Source: an uncultured Prevotellaceae bacterium
Lineage (GTDB): Bacteria; Bacteroidota; Bacteroidia; Bacteroidales; Bacteroidaceae
Direction of reading: 5' to 3'
Assembly: GCA_947170495.1 (NCBI GenBank)
Contig: CAMVUB010000008.1
Coordinates: 1 to 58,691, forward strand
DNA: 58,691 nt
Numbering within the stretch: position 1 is the stretch's first letter; each line of letters opens with the position of its first letter. Shown piece after piece: positions 31,987 to 38,501 of the stretch. A program made the position numbers and the translations under genes. The notes below the pieces were generated by a model. The model made no database searches, had not been told where the DNA came from, and saw only the letters and a program-made list of their open reading frames with translations.

Positions 31987-33444
31987 ATGAAGAAACTGCT
32001 CCTCCTCTTGTGCCTCGCTGGCGCCGTCGCTGCGCCGTTGTCTGCACGGACTGTCCTTGCCCCGGAGATATCCACGGTGAAGACCGATGTCCTGCGCGTC
32101 AACAACCGTCCCGCCGAGGCCGACCGCCTCTTCCGCTCGGAGGCCGTAGAGAAGAAGATCCAGGAGATTGTCCGCCAGCTCACCAACCTGCGACTGGCAT
32201 GGATGTTCGTCAACTGCTTCCCCAACACCATCGACACCACCGTGCACTACACGGAGTCCGACGCGCAAGGCCTCCCCGACACCTTCGTATATACCGGCGA
32301 TATTCATGCCATGTGGCTGCGCGACTCGGGCGCACAGGTCTTCCCCTACGTTAGGCTGGCCCCTCAGGACAAACACCTCCAGCGGATGCTCGCCGGCGTC
32401 GTGCTGCGCCAGTTCCGCTGCATCAATATCGACCCCTATGCCAACGCCTTCAACTACACCCCCAACCCCGATGGCGAATGGCAGAAGGACCTCACCGCCA
32501 TGAAGCCGGAGCTGCACGAGCGCAAATGGGAAATCGACTCGCTGTGCTACGTCATCCGCCTGGCCTATGAATACTGGCGGGTGACGGGCGACGATTCCAT
32601 CTTCGGCACGTCGTGGCTACAGGCCATCCAGCACATCCTCGCCACCTTCCGCGACCAGCAGCGCAAGGACGGCCACGGCAGCTACACCTTCCAGCGACGC
32701 ACTGAGCGCGCCTCCGACACGATGATCATCGATGGAATCGGCGCTCCCGTGAAGCCCGTGGGCCTCATCGCGTCAGCCTTCCGCCCCAGCGACGATGCCA
32801 CCACGCTGCTCTTCCTCGTGCCGTCGAACTTCATGGCCGTGACGCAGCTGCGCCACGCCGCCGAGATCCTCACGCAGGTCAACCGGCGCGACGACCTGGC
32901 CGCGCAATGCCAGGCGCTGGCGGAGGAAGTGCAACAAGCACTGAATAAATATGCAGTCAATATGCATCCCAAGTACGGGCCCATCTACGCCTACGAGGTC
33001 GATGGCTTCGGCAACCAGCTCCTGATGGACGATGCCAACGTCCCCTCCCTGCTCGCCATGGCCTATCTCGGCGATGTCCCCGTCAGCGACCCCATCTATC
33101 AGAACACCCGCCGCTTTGTGTGGAGCGAGGACAATCCTTATTTCTTCCGTGGGCGCGCAGGTGAAGGTATCGGCGGCCCCCACATCGGCTACGACATGCC
33201 GTGGCCCATGTCCATCATGATGCGCGCCTTCACCAGCACCGACGATGCCGAAATCAAGGCATGCATCGAGATGCTCATGCGCACCGATGCCGGCACCGGC
33301 TTCATGCACGAAAGCTTCCACAAGGACGACCCCGCCCGCTTCACCCGTAAGTGGTTCGCCTGGCAGAACACCCTCTTCGGCGAGCTCATCATCAAACTCA
33401 TCGACGACGGCAAACTGCCGCTCCTCAACAGCATCACCCTCTAA
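31987..33444 (+). CDS. GH125 exo-alpha-1,6-mannosidase
   Basis: A 485-residue exported glycosidase of family GH125, which removes terminal alpha-1,6-linked mannose. Signal peptide MKKLLLLLCLAGAVAAPLSA. The alpha/alpha-toroid core shows FVYTGDIHAMWLRDSGAQVFPY, NAFNYTPNPDGEWQ, MKPELHERKWEIDSLCY, the active-site segment IGGPHIGYDMPWPMSIMMRA and GFMHESFHKDDPARFTRKWFAWQNTLFGEL, quoted in pieces. It is the first of two tightly linked plus-strand genes with very high GC. No mannan PUL partners (SusC/D, GH92, GH38) are nearby, so it probably trims host or microbial mannose oligosaccharides in the periplasm. Confidence 0.9.
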   Translation: MKKLLLLLCLAGAVAAPLSARTVLAPEISTVKTDVLRVNNRPAEADRLFRSEAVEKKIQEIVRQLTNLRLAWMFVNCFPNTIDTTVHYTESDAQGLPDTFVYTGDIHAMWLRDSGAQVFPYVRLAPQDKHLQRMLAGVVLRQFRCINIDPYANAFNYTPNPDGEWQKDLTAMKPELHERKWEIDSLCYVIRLAYEYWRVTGDDSIFGTSWLQAIQHILATFRDQQRKDGHGSYTFQRRTERASDTMIIDGIGAPVKPVGLIASAFRPSDDATTLLFLVPSNFMAVTQLRHAAEILTQVNRRDDLAAQCQALAEEVQQALNKYAVNMHPKYGPIYAYEVDGFGNQLLMDDANVPSLLAMAYLGDVPVSDPIYQNTRRFVWSEDNPYFFRGRAGEGIGGPHIGYDMPWPMSIMMRAFTSTDDAEIKACIEMLMRTDAGTGFMHESFHKDDPARFTRKWFAWQNTLFGELIIKLIDDGKLPLLNSITL

Positions 33445-33458
33445 CCCCCTTCGACCAC

Positions 33459-34400
33459 ATGGAATCCTATATCGCTGATGCCCATCGCTACGACGATGCC
33501 GCCACCCTCTACAACCGCTGCGGACTCAGCGGCGTCCTGCTGCCGCGCGTGAGCCTCGGCTTCTGGCATAACTTCGGCGCCAACGACCCCTTCGAGCGCA
33601 GCCGCGCCATCACACACTATGCCTTCGACCACGGTATCACGCATTTCGACCTGGCCAACAACTACGGCCCGCCCTACGGCAGCGCCGAGGAGACGCTCGG
33701 CCGCCTTATGGACGAGGACTTCCGCCCCTACCGCGACGAGCTCTTCATCGCCACCAAGGCCGGCTACGACATGTGGCCCGGCCCCTATGGCAATTGGGGT
33801 AGTCGCAAATACCTGATGGCCAGCCTCGACCAGAGCCTCCGCCGCATGCATCTCGACTATGTCGATCTCTTCTACAGCCACCGCTACGACCCCGAGACAC
33901 CCCTCGAGGAAACGCTGCAGGCGCTGGTCGATATCGTGCGGGCAGGCAAGGCGCTCTATGTAGGCATCTCGCGATGGCCGCTGCAAGCCCTGAAACGTGC
34001 CGACGAATACCTGCGCGAGCGCGATGTCCCGCTGCTCATCTATCAGGGGCGCCTCAACCTCCTCGACCGCGAGCCGCAGGACGAAGGAATCCTCGACTAT
34101 TGTGCCGACCGCGGCATCGGCTTCATCGCCTTCTCGCCCCTCGCCCAGGGTCTCCTCACCGACCGCTATCTCAACGGCATCCCCGCCGACTCACGCATGG
34201 CCCAAGGCCGTTTCCTCAAGCAGGACCGCCTCACCCCCGAGCTGCTCACCTACCTGCGGCAGCTGCAAGCCGAAGCCCAGGCCGAAGGTCGCACCATCTC
34301 CGCGAACGCCCTCCGCTGGATCCTTGCCCAGCGCGGTGTCACCTCCGTCCTCGTCGGCGCCAGCTCCGTCGAACAACTCCAAAAGAACCTCAGCGTCTAA
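33459..34400 (+). CDS. Aldo/keto reductase (YghZ-like)
   Basis: A 313-residue NAD(P)H-dependent aldo/keto reductase resembling L-glyceraldehyde 3-phosphate reductases. The start is ATG 33459 (MESYIADAHRYDDAATLYNR), 14 bp after the GH125 stop; the open frame further upstream lies inside the GH125 gene. The catalytic Asp, Tyr, Lys and His positions are seen in THFDLANNYGPPYGSAEETLG, FIATKAGYDMWPGPYG and VDLFYSHRYDPETP. The cofactor loop resembles ISANALRWILAQRGVTSVLVGA. True substrate unknown; linkage to the mannosidase hints at sugar metabolism. Confidence 0.88.
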   Translation: MESYIADAHRYDDAATLYNRCGLSGVLLPRVSLGFWHNFGANDPFERSRAITHYAFDHGITHFDLANNYGPPYGSAEETLGRLMDEDFRPYRDELFIATKAGYDMWPGPYGNWGSRKYLMASLDQSLRRMHLDYVDLFYSHRYDPETPLEETLQALVDIVRAGKALYVGISRWPLQALKRADEYLRERDVPLLIYQGRLNLLDREPQDEGILDYCADRGIGFIAFSPLAQGLLTDRYLNGIPADSRMAQGRFLKQDRLTPELLTYLRQLQAEAQAEGRTISANALRWILAQRGVTSVLVGASSVEQLQKNLSV

Positions 34401-34424
34401 TAAAACTGTTTTTATAGTTCTAAT

Positions 34425-34505
34425 CCCTCATTCCCTCAAACTTATTGATTGTCAATTCATAAGGGATGAGGGAATGCTGAGGGAAAGGGTGAGAGAGTGA
34501 GGGAA
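34425..34505. repeat. Left inverted-repeat end of the VirE cassette
   Basis: The outer 18 bp CCTCATTCCCTCAAACTT (34426-34443) recur perfectly inverted at 36514-36531. Inward, after about 20 unrelated bases, come iteron-like TGAGGGAA units (34468-34505: GATGAGGGAATGCTGAGGGA, then GGTGAGAGAGTGAGGG) matching the inverted right end in kind and order. No target-site duplication is evident. Confidence 0.75.
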
Positions 34506-34569
34506 AAGTGACAAATGGCAACGAAATGAAGGGGTGCCGGATTAAAAAAATGCGTTATGATGGCAAATA

Positions 34570-34601
34570 TTTGGTGGAATGAAAATTTTTTATTACCTTT
34601 G
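34570..34601 (+). promoter_or_regulatory. Promoter of the DUF6078-VirE cassette
   Basis: TTTG (34570-34573) and TACCTTTG (34594-34601) with exactly 20 bp between match the Bacteroidetes consensus well. The start codon is at 34670, leaving a leader of about 60 nt. Confidence 0.75.
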
Positions 34602-34669
34602 CCGCTGAAAACACAACGGGTCATCGTAGATGCCCATATAGTATTAACCTTTAATCTGTTTTATTTACT

Positions 34670-35110
34670 ATGGAAAACGAACTTTCCTCCAAAATGCCCG
34701 TCAACTGGACGGTGTGTATGCAGGCCGACTGCCCCTGGCACGAGGGATGCCTGCGCTATCGTGCCTTCGAATGCGTGAACACACGCCACAAGCAGCAGCG
34801 CTGCGTACTGCCCTCGGCACGCAGCGACAACGGATGCCGCTTTCACATTCCTTTTGCCAAGGTGCAGGTGGCCTGGGGTATGCGTAAACTGCTCGTTGGT
34901 GTCAAAGAGAGCGATGCCGAGCAGATGCGAGCCTGCATCAAGGCGTATTTCAAGAGCCATTCTACGTACTACCGCTACTACAACGGTCGCTACCCCATCT
35001 CTCCCCAACAGCAGCAGGCCATACGCCGCATCTTCCAGCGCTTCGGCTACAATCCCGACAGTGTGCGCTTCGACCGTGTGGACATGGACTATTTCTTCCC
35101 TCGGTCGTAA
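34670..35110 (+). CDS. DUF6078-like small cysteine-rich protein
   Basis: The 146-residue protein matches what I recall of DUF6078, of unknown function. Six cysteines (16, 21, 27, 35, 45, 56) lie in the first 60 residues in a C-x4-C-x5-C pattern (VCMQADCPWHEGC, FECVNTRHKQQRC, NGCRFHIPF), suggesting a metal-binding cluster. The rest has the pattern KVQVAWGMRKLLVGV, STYYRYYNGRYPISPQQQQA and IRRIFQRFGYNPDSVRFDRV. No signal peptide. It is the first gene of a two-gene unit bounded by inverted repeats, 144 bp upstream of the VirE-like ATPase. A nucleic-acid-binding accessory role is inference only. Confidence 0.65.
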   Translation: MENELSSKMPVNWTVCMQADCPWHEGCLRYRAFECVNTRHKQQRCVLPSARSDNGCRFHIPFAKVQVAWGMRKLLVGVKESDAEQMRACIKAYFKSHSTYYRYYNGRYPISPQQQQAIRRIFQRFGYNPDSVRFDRVDMDYFFPRS

Positions 35111-35160
35111 CGCCTGCGCAGCAGGCTCCTCGCCCGTGAAGAGCCTGATCTTACGGCGAG

Positions 35161-35174
35161 TTCCACCGGTGGAA
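35161..35174. repeat. 14-bp perfect palindrome in the cassette spacer
   Basis: TTCCACCGGTGGAA lies between the two cassette genes. Just upstream, 35120-35146 can form a GCAGGCTC/GAGCCTG hairpin, so the intercistronic RNA is structured and may set the expression ratio or act as a binding site. Confidence 0.55.
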
Positions 35175-35254
35175 TACGTCATAAGCACCTGACCTTATTA
35201 CCATCACAACCTTATCTAATTTCTATTTTATCTTAACCTTATTTCTTTCTTATT

Positions 35255-36439
35255 ATGAAGACACAAGACATCAATCTCTACGAGATGATTCATGCAGAAC
35301 TGAGCGACACGTTCCAGTTCCGCTACAACACGGTGATGGGCTATACGGAGTATATGTCTCCCTATGCAGACCCCGCCGATTGGACGCCCGTGACGGAACG
35401 GGCGCTGAACACCATTACCAACTATCTCATCAGCAGCGGCCTGCCCGTGTGGGACCGCGATGTACGCCGCTACGTCTTTTCCCACGATGTGCCCGACTAC
35501 AATCCCGTGCAGGACTACCTGCAGCAGCTCGAAGGACGGTGGGACGGTCGCGACCGCATCCGTGCCCTCGCCCGCTGTGTGCCCACCGACACTCCCCGTC
35601 AGTGGATGGCTTGGTTCCACCGCTGGTTCCTGGCGATGGTGGCGCAATGGCAGGGAGGTGAGAAGCAGTACGGCAACGCCATCGTGCCCCTGCTCATCTC
35701 GCCCCAGGGGATGCGTAAGAGCACGTTTTGTCGCTTGCTGCTGCCTCCCGAACTGCGCAAGTGGGGCTACAGCGACAACCTGTCGCTGGCAGATGAGCGC
35801 AAGGTTCATCTGGCCATGAGTCAGCTGCTGCTCATCAACCTCGATGAGTTCAACCGCATCTCGGCACACAAGCAGGCGGGAATGTTGAAGAACCTCGTGC
35901 AACTGCCCGCCGTGATGGTCCTGCGTCCTTATGCACGCCATCTCGAAGAAGCACCCCGCCTGGCATCGTTCATCGCCACCACCAATATGACGCAGGTGCT
36001 GGCAGACATCTCCGGCTCGCGTCGCTTTGTGGGCGTGCAGCTCACGGGGCCCATCCGCATCCCTCGACGCATCGACTACGAACAGCTCTATGCCCAGGCC
36101 GTCGCAGAGCTCAGCCGCGGCGCCCGCTATTGGTTCACCGATGCCGAGACGAAGCGCGTGATGGAGCACAACGAACGCTTCCAGATTCCCACGGATGCCG
36201 AAGCCTACTTCCTGGAGCACTTCACGGTGCCCACGAGCAAGGACGAAGGGCAGTGGCTCTCTGCCGCCGCCATCATCGAGCACATCAAGAAGAATGCCCA
36301 TTCCTCCTTCCAAGCTCCCACAGTGGCGAAGATGGGGCGCATCCTCTCTCGCATCCCTGGCCTCGAACACCGCCATACGGCCTACGGCGAGCGCTACCGT
36401 GTCTGTCCCCAGAACGCTTCCGCAGAGGTTTCTAAGTAG
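35255..36439 (+). CDS. VirE/DUF3874-like P-loop ATPase
   Basis: A 394-residue virulence-associated E (VapE/VirE) family protein, a primase-helicase-like P-loop ATPase found in Bacteroidetes mobile and phage-derived elements. Walker A is SPQGMRKST (149-157); the usual second glycine before the lysine is arginine. Walker B is LLLINLDEFN (191-200), sensor ASFIATTN (237-244) and a probable arginine finger GSRRFVGV (254-261). The N-terminal 100 residues correspond to the region before the ATPase core; the C-terminal part (about 330-385) resembles a small DNA-binding winged-helix domain. It has no primase catalytic motif that I can see. It ends 12 bp before the right inverted-repeat region of the cassette. 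Confidence 0.78.
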   Translation: MKTQDINLYEMIHAELSDTFQFRYNTVMGYTEYMSPYADPADWTPVTERALNTITNYLISSGLPVWDRDVRRYVFSHDVPDYNPVQDYLQQLEGRWDGRDRIRALARCVPTDTPRQWMAWFHRWFLAMVAQWQGGEKQYGNAIVPLLISPQGMRKSTFCRLLLPPELRKWGYSDNLSLADERKVHLAMSQLLLINLDEFNRISAHKQAGMLKNLVQLPAVMVLRPYARHLEEAPRLASFIATTNMTQVLADISGSRRFVGVQLTGPIRIPRRIDYEQLYAQAVAELSRGARYWFTDAETKRVMEHNERFQIPTDAEAYFLEHFTVPTSKDEGQWLSAAAIIEHIKKNAHSSFQAPTVAKMGRILSRIPGLEHRHTAYGERYRVCPQNASAEVSK

Positions 36440-36450
36440 CCGCTGATACT

Positions 36451-36531
36451 ATTCTCTCACCATTTCCCTCATTCCCTCAGCTTTCCCTCAGCCTCTACAG
36501 CCTGAGATTCAACAAGTTTGAGGGAATGAGG
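36451..36531. repeat. Right inverted-repeat end of the VirE cassette
   Basis: Read inward on the opposite strand it repeats the left end: CCTCATTCCCTCAAACTT, a short spacer, then GCTGAGGGAAAGCTGAGGGA and GGTGAGAGA. Within the right end, CCCTCATTCCCTCA (36466-36479) and TGAGGGAATGAGG (36519-36531) can pair and are followed by CTTTTTC, so it may also terminate the VirE transcript. Confidence 0.75.
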
Positions 36532-36604
36532 CTTTTTCTCCCCAAAAACTTTTATGGGGAACCCTCGAAGACGCGACAAACCCTTCTTTCCCCTCCACTC
36601 CCCA

Positions 36605-36638
36605 CAAAAAAGATGTGCCTCACATCATAAAGCACATC
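36605..36638 (-). terminator. Terminator of the relic DUF1016 transcript
   Basis: On the minus strand GATGTGC (36638-36632), a 13-nt loop, GCACATC (36618-36612), then TTTTTTG. A typical intrinsic terminator. Confidence 0.75.
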
Positions 36639-36680
36639 CATGAAGACAGAGATTTTTATTAATAACTCCTTCGGAAATCT

Positions 36681-36764
36681 TTAGGGAGAATCCGCATGCG
36701 CGGCTTGCGCCTGAAGCACGTCCTGTACCTGATTGATATGTCCTACAAGTGATTCGAAATTCAT
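36681..36764 (-). pseudogene. Relic of a DUF1016 (YhcG-type) nuclease gene, 27 codons
   Basis: The ORF MNFESLVGHINQVQDVLQAQ, ending AAHADSP then stop, looks like the first helix of DUF1016/YhcG PDDEXK proteins. These normally continue AVNLALTxRNWLIGYYIVE for about 300 more residues. Those residues are absent: the frame ends after 27 codons and a terminator follows within 50 bp. A promoter (36811-36845) is intact. It is either a deletion relic that kept its control signals or a very small gene/sRNA derived from it. Confidence 0.6.
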
Positions 36765-36810
36765 CTGTACACCTTTTTCTTTTATCGGTAAGTTTCGTTA
36801 TTAACGCCCG

Positions 36811-36845
36811 CAAAGATAGCGCTTTCTTTTGAATCCACGACAAAA
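36811..36845 (-). promoter_or_regulatory. Promoter of the relic DUF1016 transcript
   Basis: TATCTTTG (minus strand, 36811-36818) with TTTTG at 36845-36841, 22 bp upstream. Transcript predicted from about 36804 to the terminator near 36605, roughly 200 nt. Confidence 0.6.
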
Positions 36846-36878
36846 AATCTCTGCATTTTTCGAGATGAGGCACTAAAA

Positions 36879-36916
36879 ACAAACCACTGCCCTCCTGATT
36901 CGGGGCAGTGGTTTTT
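36879..36916 (-). terminator. Terminator of the DUF234-type ATPase gene
   Basis: AAACCACTGCCC (36881-36892) pairs with GGGCAGTGGTTT (36903-36914). On the minus strand it is followed by GTTTTTAG; the stop codon of the gene is 13 bp upstream. Confidence 0.8.
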
Positions 36917-36926
36917 GAGTTGTCTT

Positions 36927-38246
36927 TTACATATCTTTCATCGATAGACCTTTGTACGAGATGTCATACTTCTTCCACTCGTGCGTCGCCTGTAGCAGCA
37001 CCTCTGCTCGCTGCTTCAGCACGCCGATGCTAATTTCATCCGCCTGACGCTTGATCTCGCAAAACATCACGTTGTCTGAAAGCACATCCTCGGCTATCAT
37101 GTCGATTTCATTCTCGCCCTTACGGTCCCACCAACGGCCAATACGGGTGAACTCGCCCGATTCCATGGCCACACGATGGAAGTACCGCTCCAGCATCAGT
37201 CCGCTGAAGGTGCTGTAGTCGCGCTCGATGATTTCCTGCAGCTTGGTGTAGTTCTCTATCTCAATGATATAGCTATACTTGAAGACAAAGCGGAACCAGA
37301 AGCTATAGAACACGTCGTCCAGCTCATAGCGCACATTCTTGTTCGCGCTCTTCTCAAACAGAGGCTGCCGCTTGCTGATCAGCTCATACTCCTCCGCCAG
37401 GTTGGTCAGGTACCCCCCCACCTCCTTGCCGATCACATCCTCTATCTCGCTGCGGGTGTTCTTGCCACGGGCGATGCACGAGAGGATGGAGAAATAGATG
37501 CCGTAGTCCTTGCCGAACTCCTCTATCAGGTTGTTCTTACCCTCACTGAGGAAGGTCGAGTTGGGACTCACGATGTGCCTTATCATAGCATCCTTATCCA
37601 GCGCTCCGCCATCCACCAGCTGGCTCACATATTTAGCCACACCACCCGTAAAGGTGAACAGCGCCAGCAGGTCTTCCTTCGTGTAGCTGGGCTTCGCGTC
37701 CGTCATTATCTGCTTCAGCACCGAGGGCCGGAAAGGCTTCACCTTCAACTCGCCTGTATTCCTTCCATACAGAGGCTCCTTCTTGTTCTTGAAAATCTTC
37801 TGCATCAGCGAGTAGATGCTGCCGCATACCACCAGATTCATCTTCGATGTCTTCTCAAACCTATCCCAGATATCCTGCATCTCACTGTAAACGGCTTTGT
37901 TCACACGGAAGAAATCCTGGAACTCGTCAATCACCAGCGTAAAGCTCCGGGTCTGCGACAGTTGCATCAGGTAGTGGAAGATGTCGCTGAAGTGCCTGCT
38001 GCTGCCCAGTGTGGGGATGCCCAGCTTCTCGCTGACCTCCTCCAGATACACTTCACACAAGTCCGATTCCGCTTTCCTGGTCACAAAGAAATACACGAAG
38101 GGCTCATCCTTGTAAGCCTCTCTGATCAGCGTGGTCTTGCCGATTCGCCTCCTCCCGGTCACCACCGTAAAGCGGGCCACCCGTTCAGCCGTGTCCCGAG
38201 TCTCTCTCAGGAAGGCTATTTCCTGTTCTCTGTCGTAGAATCTCAT
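36927..38246 (-). CDS. Archaeal-type AAA ATPase with DUF234/PDDEXK C-terminus
   Basis: A 439-residue P-loop ATPase of the family with an N-terminal STAND/AAA-like domain and C-terminal DUF234. Walker A TGRRRIGKTTLI (30-41), Walker B SFTLVIDEFQDF (about 101-112), sensor-like NLVVCGSIYSLM. The C-terminal GENEIDMIAE and FCEIKRQADE (about 384-410) are the D and ExK elements of a PD-(D/E)XK nuclease fold. Members are abundant, often mobile, and of uncertain function; nuclease or defence roles have been proposed. It stands alone with its own promoter and terminator in an accessory stretch between the VirE cassette and the M6 protease. Confidence 0.85.
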   Translation of the reverse strand: MRFYDREQEIAFLRETRDTAERVARFTVVTGRRRIGKTTLIREAYKDEPFVYFFVTRKAESDLCEVYLEEVSEKLGIPTLGSSRHFSDIFHYLMQLSQTRSFTLVIDEFQDFFRVNKAVYSEMQDIWDRFEKTSKMNLVVCGSIYSLMQKIFKNKKEPLYGRNTGELKVKPFRPSVLKQIMTDAKPSYTKEDLLALFTFTGGVAKYVSQLVDGGALDKDAMIRHIVSPNSTFLSEGKNNLIEEFGKDYGIYFSILSCIARGKNTRSEIEDVIGKEVGGYLTNLAEEYELISKRQPLFEKSANKNVRYELDDVFYSFWFRFVFKYSYIIEIENYTKLQEIIERDYSTFSGLMLERYFHRVAMESGEFTRIGRWWDRKGENEIDMIAEDVLSDNVMFCEIKRQADEISIGVLKQRAEVLLQATHEWKKYDISYKGLSMKDM

Positions 38247-38314
38247 TATGTAAACCTTTGTATTATTGTGTATTATTTACCGCAACAATCGTTTCCGAAA
38301 TGGCTATTGCGATG

Positions 38315-38322
38315 CAAAAGTA
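38315..38322 (-). promoter_or_regulatory. -7 promoter element of the DUF234-type ATPase gene
   Basis: TACTTTTG on the minus strand, 69 bp upstream of the start at 38246. Confidence 0.55.
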
Positions 38323-38445
38323 CATGTTATTCCTGATTCAACCAAAGAAAAAGCAAAAAATCTCTGCTTTGATTCAAATGAAAGTGTGAAAAGTGCAATA
38401 TTGAGTGGCCTTTTTGTGATAGTTTGTTGAAAAAGTTATGGGATT

Positions 38446-38477
38446 TTTGGTGGGGCGGGATATTATGAGTACCTTTG
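38446..38477 (+). promoter_or_regulatory. Promoter of the M6 metalloprotease gene
   Basis: TTTG (38446-38449) and TACCTTTG (38470-38477) separated by exactly 20 bp, with the start codon at 38502, leaving a very short leader. Confidence 0.75.
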
Positions 38478-38501
38478 CGGCCGAATTAAAAAAGAAACAG
38501 T

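Noticed and set aside
36625-36882. An 85-codon minus-strand open frame across the DUF1016 relic
   Set aside because: It runs through the promoter and out of frame with the recognisable 27-codon relic; no family resemblance.
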